Shown here: positions 46,841-56,901 of the stretch, piece by piece
How positions within the stretch are numbered: position 1 is the stretch's first letter
How the letters are laid out: every line of letters begins with the position of its first letter
NCBI GenBank assembly: GCA_932294295.1
Contig: OW028584.1
Coordinates: forward strand, 34,047,969-34,111,968
Direction: 5' to 3'
Length of the DNA: 64,000 bases
From: Alitta virens
Lineage: Eukaryota > Annelida > Polychaeta > Phyllodocida > Nereididae
Notes under the pieces: model-generated
The model's input: the letters and a program-made list of their open reading frames with translations, nothing else
What the model was told of the DNA's origin: nothing
The model's database searches: none
Position numbers and translations under genes: made by a program

Positions 46841-49800
46841 TTAAAGGTTATTAATCATAGGATTTAGGGTTAATATTGAGATTATATCTTTAGGTGCATG
46901 ATGATTGTTGCATTAATGCGATTTTTTCTTCTTTATTTTGGATCGCGTAATTAATTTCTCATCTATCCTTGTCTGTTTCTGAAATTGTAAATACATTTTT
47001 CATAATTTCTGCACCGATATAGCCCTTGCAAAGAATCGCTGCACGAAATTAGGCTAAAATAAGCACTTTTATAATTAGGCAAACATTTATAAATGTTGAT
47101 CACTTAATGTCAGACAATTTGCAGAATCGCTCATGATGCCTACTTTATTAAAATAAATAAAATGATTCAAAATTGGCTATATTTGTTAATAATTCAACAG
47201 TTGGCAGAGAATTGTAATTGTCATAATCATTATATTAAATTTTGTTATATCAAATGACAGGCATAGTGCATCTTGAAAATCGAAATTATTATATACCGAG
47301 CCTATATTGGGTCTCTGAATGGGGCAGGTAAAGGTGTTTCGCGCGGTGAAGGGGGCGGGGGGCGCGGAAGAAACCCTCGTCCACTTGTAAACTGGAAACT
47401 TGCATTAATAACTTTTGACTTATATATCATTTATGCAAGAGTATTGACAGTATTTTTAATGTGAAACACGTCTGAAAACGCCTTGAGTTACCATTGATAT
47501 ATTTTTTGCTTAAAACTAAACCTCAAATAGACGCCGGTGTTGCTTTCAATTTCAATTAGGGGGGGGGGGGGGGGGCTATATATCTCTTCTAAAATTCATG
47601 GCTTATAATTAAGCAAAATAGTTTTGAGATTTTCATTTGTTATCACCTGACATGGAACTAGGCACTAGGTGTTATTGGCGAAAATAGAAAGTGTATTACA
47701 CAAGGTAGGTCTAGGAATATGTTTTTTGGACAGAAGAAAACCTTTCACATTTTAGGAAAGAATGATATCTGCAATCTGATATCTTCAATGGTATTGATGT
47801 AAAGCAACTTTTTGTTTGTGGAAAGGTATGGACTTAAAATGTATATATAATGTCTGGTATGTAGTTTAAAAGTATTGAATATATTCATTACATCATCTTC
47901 ATTTAGTTATCATAAATTACATACTTTGTAATTTTAATTATATTTTTATAATTAATTTAAGGGACCAACTTTCAAGATAGTTTTTTCAAAAACTCAGTTG
48001 TGTCCCTACTTGGTGTTTGATAGACTTGGTCTAATCATTATTGTCATTACAATTGTATTATGTATGTAAATGTCCATCAAGTGAATAAAAAAACTTCAAC
48101 CTTCAATCAGTCATTCCTCATTTTGTCCGTTTGCCATATTATAAGCGGTATGAGCTAAGTCATTAGTGCCAAAATAATCCAAATGAAATATATATATATA
48201 CCTCTTTTTTACATGCTGCATGAGTTGCCGGCTTTCCCAAATCACTAGCTGATGTCAAATTTTATTCAATTCAATACATATCGTTTCTTGAATATTAGCA
48301 AAATACCAGAAGGCTTATATTATTAAAATTTCTTAAAATAATAATGCTATATAAATATAATCAATACATGTATATATATGGTGTTAATTTATCACCATCA
48401 ATTCCAAAATAGAAATGGCATGAAATGCAAAACACCAGGGAAAATTTTCGCCATTATCTCATACTGTTTCTAACTCATGCCTATCTAAAATGAAAAACCC
48501 TTCAATGTTTTCCTTACACTTTAATGCATTGCATAGTATTCTAATGCTAAAATGCTGCACTTCATATGTGCTCGGCGTTAGCCTGCTAGAACATGATGTA
48601 TTATTGATGGGCCGCAGGGAATCCCAACTTAGCTAGGTGTGTGGTCCCCAAAATGATGACACTAGGCAGGGGCAAGGACAATGCCCCATTCAAAACATAA
48701 GGGGTCCTGTTTAGTTTTTACCCCTTTGCCAAATAAAGCCATAGCTATCAATGCATACTTACTTCATGAGAAGGGAGGGAGGGGGGTAAAAATGGGAGAT
48801 TATGTAAATTAACTAAATTGTCATTAAGGTTCATTTAAGGGAATGATCACCATGGTTTTTTTTACATGTTCATTGTCGTTAATGTTATCATGCATAATGA
48901 TGATGACTTAACATAACAGTGTATAGAAAATTGATTTAAATTGAATTGAATTAATGCACTTATGATCCTAATAATAGATTACCCCATTATGACCTTCTAA
49001 TTGATTCTATGAAGGGCTCATAAAGAAATAGTTAAAGCTTTTTAAATGAGTTTATGGCTAATGTCAGTTTAATTAGTTTTTTGTGCCAATTTTAAACTTT
49101 TTTTTTTCCTTTTTAAAATTTGTGTACAGTGGAGCCCAGCAGCAAGATTATCATACTTTAAACATATGCAACTATCTGAAACTTAATACCTCCAATTTTT
49201 TCAAAGCCCATTAAAGCTGTTTCTCGACGCTTGATAGTTATTTAAGCAAACAGTTAAAGCTTTTTTTTTAAATATATATATTTAATTCATACATTATTAG
49301 ACATCTAAATGTCTTCTAAAATATCATATGAATGAAATTTACATGTTTTTAAATCATGTGTATATAAATTTTAACATATTCCTAATAAATTCTTATTTTC
49401 TGCGGACCACTGGGTATGAAATAAAGATAATATCAATTATATAAGTAATGTCTCTCAATGGATGGCTAATTTAAGAAAAAATACACAAAATATATCCAGA
49501 CTTATAATATTGTAAAGGATTATTTTTTGGTAAATGAGAACTCCCCCCCCCCCCCCAAACATATTGCATTATCTCAAAATCCAGATAATCCTGATCCCCC
49601 CTCCTCCAACCCACCCTATTTAGCCTGGATTTTTCTGGATCCGCCCAAGCAAAACACACACATAGACCCCCAAGATAGCTGCGGTGGGGATAGAGCATTA
49701 GGTCTTAAACTGTTTTAATGGCAATTGTCAGTGAGTTAAAGCTTTCTATTCATGAAGCGATTAGCAAAAGTGTTCTGCTCTTTGAACACCAGTCACATAT

Positions 49801-52800
49801 AAAAATAAAAAAGCACACGCAATTTGGGTGGTCCCCCTGACTTCTTCATTACACAAATGCGAGTTAAGAAAAAGTTACATTAAAAACGGCTTGAATAAGA
49901 AAACATTTATAAAGAAAAAATGTCAAAAGACTTTAAAAATTCACTTTAAATGCAGACGTTCAGCATTAATAATCTTGTAACTGTTTCCAGTCGACTCATA
50001 TTCAATTACCTTTTATTCTGAAGCAATTCTCGATTCAGAAACTTAATATGATGAATAAATAGAGCGGTACTTTTTATCAGATCACATATTCATTATCATA
50101 GAGTATAATTCTCTATCAAAGAGCGCATCTCTGCAATGTCTATTACCGCCAGCGCCACCTGATGTAATGTATGGCAACTAGGATGACAGTGAAACTTAAA
50201 CCAAATCAAAACAACTTTATCCTGACTTTAATTTCTCATAAGATAAGCGACAAAACTCAGATATGTTTTCATGGTATTTGCGACAGAGTCTCCTCCCGAA
50301 AATAATGAAATCCAACCACGCACCGAACGTGTTTTATGTCCTTGAATTTCGGCAGACATTTTGTCAATAAAAATCCCATTCATTCTGAAATATTTGTGAT
50401 ATATTCCCGTTTCACATAGGTCTATTATTAATTCAGTTAACAAACGAAATTCAATTATATCCAGATTCCTGTTGCAAAATATATTCTCTCTTCAAAAATG
50501 TTGCTGTATGATCGTGTTTCACTGTCAGTATTTCTCAATATATTAATAAAAATATGACTAGAAAAATACAAAATCAAATAAGCAAATGATATATCAAGAA
50601 CAATTTTTGAGAAACACAGAAACGCTCATTTCCTAATTTTAGGGCAGTCTTGAAAATCTTATCTTAGGCATATTACATCTTAGCCAGTGGCTGTTTTACC
50701 CTATACCCCTGTATTTTAACAATGCTTTTATTGCCTAGTTGTTGACTTATCTCATTAGCAACAAGCGTTGCCAATGGTGATCTCGCTGTTGTTAGGGACG
50801 CTTTGGTGATAAGAATAGGGCATTAGATAACATACAAAGTGTTCTAACGACCATATTATTGTGGTGTGATCACTGATTGTGTTTTGGTTGTGAGGATTGT
50901 TATCCGAGTAATGACATCATAATGAAGTTGAAGCTTATCAGCACCAGTTGATAAAATTTGCACAAAAAGTTAAAAAACAGGTGAAAAGCTGGGATAATTA
51001 AGTATTTAACTCAAATGATGAACTCCCTCACAAGTTTAACTTTGTTGGGAAGTTATGTACATGCTCGTAAATTGCTGAAAACATAATATGATAAAATGAT
51101 GTACAACAAAAAGTACAGAATTTAGTGATTTTTATAGTAGCTACCAATTGAATTAGCAAATATTATAGATTCTATATAATTTCAAGACAATGATAATAAC
51201 TATAAATTTGAGAGACCAAAATTAAAGCAATATTTATAGATTTTAAGACAGCTTTCGAACATGTAATTTTTGCTTACTGCAGACTATATAACTGTAGAGC
51301 TATGGACTATGGAAATCTTTTTGCTGATCAACAAAACACTAATGAGTTGACGCCTGAAGATTCGACTCACAAAAGGTCATCATTACTCATTTATGAGCTT
51401 AGTTTAGCTCAAGGCGACTCCATTTTATTACACCCTGTTACAATACCCTTCAATTGGGGTGCTATTCTTTGCCCTAATGTTCCGATCAGCGGCGTGCTGT
51501 CATTGCCAGCGGCTGTTGTCACTGGACTGTTGTAAATTGTCAAAGGACTTGATCAAATCTAACTTCATGGACTCAAAGATTTATTGCCTTGAGTGACCAT
51601 TCAGGACAGGTGCATGATCACCCAGTCATTGATACAGCATACAATTTATCTCATGGTATATATAATAATGAAGTTGCAATTGTGATCGAAGTGTTGTTAA
51701 AAATACACTACCAAGTCATTGGACAGAAAAATACACGTTTATAACAGAATCTCGCCTTAAGTCCAATACCACGATTATTCTTGAGATAGAACTGGGACCA
51801 AATATAAGGCCTAAATCCCACCTCACAGTTAGGATCACCACATAATTATCAAAACTTGCTAAATTTGGACTGAGAGTGGTCCAAATGGCGAATTTTTATG
51901 TCAGGGAAATTATTTTTCAGTGTGTCAGCAATAATACCTGATCATCTGCAATAGGCATATTAAAAAAAAAATAATAATAATAATATCATCATTGTTACAA
52001 TTAACGCCAGAAAATGAATCCAATGTATTTATTTGAACATATACAATAATTTTATAAAAGCAGCAATTTATTTGCATTCTACAGCAGTTCCACTTTCTTG
52101 AAATAATGACTTCAAACTCTAATCTCAAGAATCGTTGAGCAATTAACAGTCAGTGAAAAGAAGGTCCACTGTGACGTCATCAAATACGTAATCAGCGATT
52201 GGAAGACTGACAAGGTTGTTAATGAGCCCCTCCATATGACGTCATGGCTGGGGGGTAAAACTCGTTCTGACGCGACCTGGGACGCAGGAATTGGCGTTTG
52301 GATCAAGAATTTACAACCTCAGTGTCTTAAATGAGCAAAAGTTATATAATCCATATTTATTAAAATAAAAATCTAATATTATATATACAAATTCTCAATA
52401 TTTCTGTGTGCCAATCCTGACACTTCGTATAAAATGGTTAAAAAAAATAAATGAAAATACATATAGCTACAAGTATAAGTAGGCCTAGTGGCTATATGTG
52501 GAGTACTTCATAGTAGTCTTTCAAAAGAATGTCTGTAACAGGTATTTATTAGAAACAAAACTATGCATGAATAAAAATATAAAAATTCGTGGATGTTTTC
52601 TTGACTGTCATTACGGATGGTAGTGTCTGGATAATTCCTCTGTCTTTCCGTCTTTCTACATCTGATATGTCAGTCTGTCTGTCTCTGTGTGAGTACCAGT
52701 GTTTCCCCCACAATGGCCACTACTAATGACCTTTATGATGGAGGTCATAAAACCATCTAGGTCGTTACCAAGGAAACAAACACGCTAATAGTCGGTGCTA

Positions 52801-52950
52801 ATGCGCGATTGTTCCCCAAAAGACGCCTTGTAAATTTCACTGGCCCTGGCCCACCCCTCCGCTTAATTTCACTTATAAAACCCCCCAGATAATGCTGGAC
52901 CTACAGCCAAGAGACATTAATTTCCCTCTCTTTCAGTTGTTTACTTTTCA
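46841..52950. other. Long AT-rich non-coding stretch
   Basis: No gene-like frame. Notable points are poly-G at 47559-47575 (17 nt), poly-C at 49543-49556 (14 nt), a CTCF-like CCAGCGCCACCTG at 50149-50161, an AAT repeat near 51962-51985, TGACGTCAT words near 52173 and 52238, and an X-box-like GTTACCAAGGAAAC at 52764-52777. Confidence 0.5.
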
Positions 52951-52951
52951 T

Positions 52952-53012
52952 CCATGGCCTAGTGGTAAAGGGGGTCTTCCTCTGTTATAGTGGGTTCGAA
53001 TCCTGGTCTGTA
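52952..53012 (+). repeat. tRNA-derived SINE-like sequence (copy 3)
   Basis: A-box-like ATGGCCTAGTGGTAA and B-box GGGTTCGAATCC lie about 35 bp apart, as in tRNAs. The acceptor and anticodon stems do not pair, so it is not an intact tRNA gene. Confidence 0.55.
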
Positions 53013-53325
53013 GACAATATACAGCGCTACCCAAAAACAGCAAGTCAAGAGTGTCACTGTCATTTTGCCAAAATGGTCTTTGGGAATAAATACTGTCTTC
53101 AAGCAAATACTAACCATACATGGGAGTTCTATTTGCTTGTGGGTTAGAACCCCAGGCTCTGGACAACACCTTGCCATTGATACCATGTGCATGTTGTTCA
53201 TTTTTATAATAATTTATTATACCAGGATTGCAATATAGCATCTATTTTTATATATAGTAACACTTTCAGACTTGTATATCTGATACAGTACATTCAACTT
53301 CCAAGTTCTTCTCATTTCCCTCTTC

Positions 53326-53339
53326 GTTTCCATGGCAAC
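53326..53339. promoter_or_regulatory. RFX X-box
   Basis: GTTTCCATGGCAAC is a full match to the palindromic RFX consensus. It lies about 3.5 kb beyond the channel gene's stop codon. Confidence 0.4.
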
Positions 53340-53404
53340 CTCAATTAATTGTGACCTTCAACATCCGAATACACATACAATAATCTGCACAAAATTCCAC
53401 TTAC

Positions 53405-53690
53405 AATACTTCCAATTAGCCTCAAATTTTAGGGACATTTCATTCATTGTTAATTAGAAGAAGGAATTTTATAAAATGCCTCTGTAATTTAACCAATATG
53501 TCTTTTTAGTTCAATTAACAAAAGAATTTGCAATAGTTGCTCAATTGTTTTACTTTAAGTTTAATTAGGAGCTGAAGGTGAAATTCTCAACAAATATCTG
53601 AGATTTAATTGTTTTTGCCAACATTAAGTAATTATATTAAACCAAGTAATTATAAGCCAACTGAAAGAATATTATCTAATTAAATTATCA
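53405..53690. promoter_or_regulatory. Homeodomain-core cluster (TAATTA/CAATTA)
   Basis: About nine CAATTA, TAATTA, TAATTG or GTAATTAT words within 285 bp, including TCAATTAAC, the type of sequence engrailed itself binds. AT-rich background inflates such words, so the call is weak. Confidence 0.25.
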
Positions 53691-54450
53691 AAAGATTTTG
53701 TCGTTTCATGAAACATGAAATTACATGAAAATGGGTATTTTAGAAATTGATAGTTAATATTTTATTGATATATACTTACCTATGATATACTATTATGTAT
53801 TTCCTTTTAGAAATGAAGATTATTATTATTAGATCGATGTATTGGTTAAGGAATGTGCCACCTCATGTGCAAATCAATCAATCACTCAATCACTCAGTCA
53901 CTGAATCAATCAATCAATCAAGTCAATTTGAAATTCAAAGATATTTTGCTGCAGTTGAATGTAAACATATGAGAAAACAATTTTCATAATTTTTGGCATA
54001 CCTGTATGTATATAGACGATTGTATATATACATTTTGCTGCAATGCTGCCCTCTTTCGTGGAATTTACAAATTATTATACATATACTAAATATATACATA
54101 TATATGCATTTGATGATATAGGTAATCTTTCTGAAAGGATTTCTGCACTGTCAATTAACGCAAAACACATGAAGCTTCTAAATAATAGGAAAAGTTGAAA
54201 TATTAATTATTAATATCAACATCGTTATCTACATGGACGAGGGTTAGCGAATGATCAGGAATTATGTAATTATTACATGTGTTGTGAATACATTATATAT
54301 ATCTCTCTAATTTGTACTTATACACGGTTAACATAATTCCTGCTTGCCTTTACCACAGGAAACCACAGGACTATTATCTGTCTAGTATCTATGAGCATAG
54401 GTCTATCCCAATTGGTAGGACAGGGACTAAGATGTGGCTCATTGACAATG

Positions 54451-54522
54451 CAGGGAGCGGGCTCTGAACCCATGCACCCACAATCACTGCTTGAGATATA
54501 CTGACCGTTGGCCCACCCTGGT
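54451..54522 (-). repeat. tRNA-derived SINE-like sequence (copy 4)
   Basis: On the minus strand TGGGCCAACGGTCAG (A-box-like) and GGGTTCAGAGCCC (B-box-like) are spaced as in a tRNA promoter. Stems are lost. Confidence 0.5.
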
Positions 54523-54583
54523 ATTCTATTCCATAAATTGTAGACTGGTGTCTTATAAATTAAGAATTATTTGACATAAAAAA

Positions 54584-54728
54584 CCCCACTAAAGACTGGT
54601 AAAAAATAGGTCACATATGTATCTTTTCTGATGAACAAATGTCAATAAAAGCCATATATACTATTCATGATATTAAGGAAAGTTATTAAAAGTCTAATAC
54701 TTGGAATTTTTACCAGTCTTTAGTGGGG
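54584..54728. mobile_element. MITE-like element with 22-bp perfect inverted ends
   Basis: CCCCACTAAAGACTGGTAAAAA (22 nt, 54584-54605) is exactly reverse-complemented at 54707-54728. 145 bp and non-coding. Part of its right half (about 54664-54710) is again found inverted at 54812-54865, suggesting nested or rearranged insertions. Confidence 0.8.
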
Positions 54729-55560
54729 GAGCTACATCTACAGAAGTATGATAGACAGGTTCCCATTATTTTAAACATAATATGCGAATAGTATATAGCT
54801 TAACGTTCAACAAATTCCAAGAATTGGGCTCTTAATAACTTTCCTTAATATAATAAATATTCATGTATTCATTCAATAAATAATTATCCAACAAAGAGAT
54901 ATTAATGGGTGAGGATTCCTTTTAAATCATTTTAAGTGTTGAACAATGAAAATCAGAGAATGCTGGTGAATCAATGAATCGCAAGACTTGAATGCATATA
55001 TGCTTTATAACACAATAGATCATGGGCCATTAGCTGTGTTTTGGGTGAGTTCTTTATTGTGGGCGATTTCAACACAAGTTTACGATCTCAGACAACAATT
55101 GATTGAGAAGTTTATGAGCCCCAAAAATGCTTAGGATCTATCACTCTCATAATATATCTTCTTCGTTTGGCTTTTGTCTACAGAAATGTTCGTTTTTTAA
55201 CAAGGCAGGCGTGTCTCCATTGTTGCATATTATCTCATATTACTTATTGAAGAATGCATTGGAATTTACTGCTAGTATATCTTCACCATTCTTGCCGTTT
55301 GGTGATATTTTAAAGCACCTAACCATCCATAAAATTCATCGTTGAATACCCACAGATGCAGGTTGATAGATTTAATACATTTTCACAGATTTATAACCAT
55401 GCATAAATTTATACCACAAAGTGCATAAGGCATAAATTTCATTAGATCACTTAAGAATTCATTTGGATCATATCATACATACCTCAGTTGTTTTATTATT
55501 TTTCCTTAAGATTTTGACCATAGGTTAACTCACACAATATCCCCTGCACACAAAGAGTCA

Positions 55561-55600
55561 CTAAGTGCCCAGTTAAGTGCACATCAGTGTCATTAAGTGC
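55561..55600. promoter_or_regulatory. TAAGTGC triplet (NK2-like sites)
   Basis: CTAAGTGC (55561), TTAAGTGC (55573) and TTAAGTGC (55593), with further CACTTAA and GCTTAG words to 55665. TNAAGTG is the NK2-class homeodomain consensus; inference only. Confidence 0.3.
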
Positions 55601-55972
55601 TCCAGTGCTTAGAAAGTCTTTTGCTCCAGCAAATGATCAAAGAGTTTCACTTAAAACGCTTAGTCAGAATTTCTTAAGAAATTACTTCAGAAATTCTGCA
55701 GAAAGTAAAAATCAAACACTACTTTGCTGACATAAGAATGCAATATATCACTTTGGAATTATTATTTATGGCAGAATCCTTGAATGGAATTTATTTGCAA
55801 AAATTCTAAGAATAGGCCAAACCAACAAGTACCTTTGTGCATAGCTATATAGTTGACAAAGGTTTGATAAATTTTTCCTGGGATTGTGGGTTAAAATCCC
55901 AGAAAACCCTTGAAATAAATCTTTTTATGTTATTATAAACTTATTACCATCAGACTTGAATGTTATACCTTA

Positions 55973-56111
55973 CCGTAATGGAGGGTATTATCGACCGGGC
56001 GGGTGTTTTCGACACTTAAATTAGTTTGTTCAAAAAAGCAAAAAAAAAATTGTTAACATTTTAATGTGAGTGTCAAAATACCCTCCCTGTCGATAATACC
56101 CTCCGTTACTG
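55973..56111. mobile_element. Foldback/MITE-like element, arms of about 46-50 bp
   Basis: GGAGGGTATTATCGACCGGG near the left end is mirrored by CCCTGTCGATAATACCCTCC near the right. The similarity spans about 46-50 bp per arm around an A-rich centre. Flanking TA dinucleotides could be a target duplication. No coding capacity. Confidence 0.75.
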
Positions 56112-56144
56112 TAAATATGATGGGCATGCAAAGTGTTTTCCAAT

Positions 56145-56160
56145 GGGGGGGGGGGGGGGG
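56145..56160. repeat. Poly-G tract (16 nt)
   Basis: Uninterrupted G run. Confidence 0.95.
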
Positions 56161-56224
56161 TTAACATGGATGCAAGTCCTGGGGATTACATAATTATTCT
56201 GTCATATTATGTAGGCCTACATCG

Positions 56225-56300
56225 CTTGGGATTGGTTTTCGAACCCAACACTGCCAGTGCGGAGAAGCAAAGGGGTGTGTCCGCTAGACCAACCCTCAAC
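56225..56300 (-). repeat. tRNA-derived SINE-like sequence (copy 5)
   Basis: On the minus strand, TTGGTCTAGCGG (A box) and GGGTTCGAAAACC (B box) are spaced 35-40 bp apart; stems are imperfect. Lies in the 3' flank of the channel gene. Confidence 0.55.
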
Positions 56301-56460
56301 TGCAGCTGAACCAGTTTAAAATGCTTATTAATCAAAATATGGATAAACACAGAATAAATATGAAAATACAATTCATATTGAAGCTGTTTAACGTTTCACA
56401 AAAAAAATGTAATTCGACGTTTTCACCAGATGTCACCTTGGCATAGCTTGCAATTTCAAA

Positions 56461-56475
56461 AGCGCCACCTACAGG
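56461..56475. promoter_or_regulatory. CTCF-like site
   Basis: AGCGCCACCTACAGG is a close inverse match to the CTCF core (CCTGTAGGTGGCGCT), about 390 bp past the channel stop codon and therefore between the two genes. Confidence 0.4.
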
Positions 56476-56859
56476 CAACATTTTCTTGTAAACACCAACA
56501 AACCAAAAAAAAAGAAAAAAAAAAGGCTATGAGCTAAAATGAAGTGACCTTGGAGCGAGATATATATGTCACATGAAGCACTTATTTTACTGGCAGACTT
56601 AGCATTCTATAAATAGACACTACAACATATTTGGGAATAATAACTTCAAATGTGAGTCAAATTTCAAAGTTTGAGTGGTGGATCACTTCAACTTGTGGAT
56701 AATTTCCAGAATTTGGATTTGCTGCGACCGGAATTTCCAAAGTTGTCTGCCTGACTTCTTTTAAGAGCAAATAGAGTTCTAAAAATCTAAATATGACACC
56801 ATCGTAGAATCCATTTAATGCTTTCCAAGCAAATTTGCACAATGCCTATTCAATGGCAA

Positions 56860-56901
56860 TTACTGCAGTAACTGATCCAGCTTCGTGTGGATACTTGCAA
56901 A
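56860..56901 (-). CDS. KCNQ: KCNQ-like terminal exon
   Basis: Acceptor TATTTCCAG|TTTGC. It encodes the last 13 residues ([12 protein letters not shown] after an initial F) and stop TAA at 56860-56862, finishing an amphipathic helix comparable with the start of KCNQ helix C. A 61-codon frame follows downstream in another phase (56657-56842, no ATG) and is taken as 3'UTR. Confidence 0.8.
   Translation of the reverse strand, partial: FASIHTKLDQLLQ

Noticed and set aside
52952..53012. Possible tRNA gene
   Set aside because: A- and B-box words present but acceptor and anticodon stems do not pair; called SINE-like.
56657..56842. 61-codon minus frame just past the channel stop
   Set aside because: Lacks an ATG, is in a different phase from the terminal exon and has no acceptor that I could join in frame; taken as 3'UTR.
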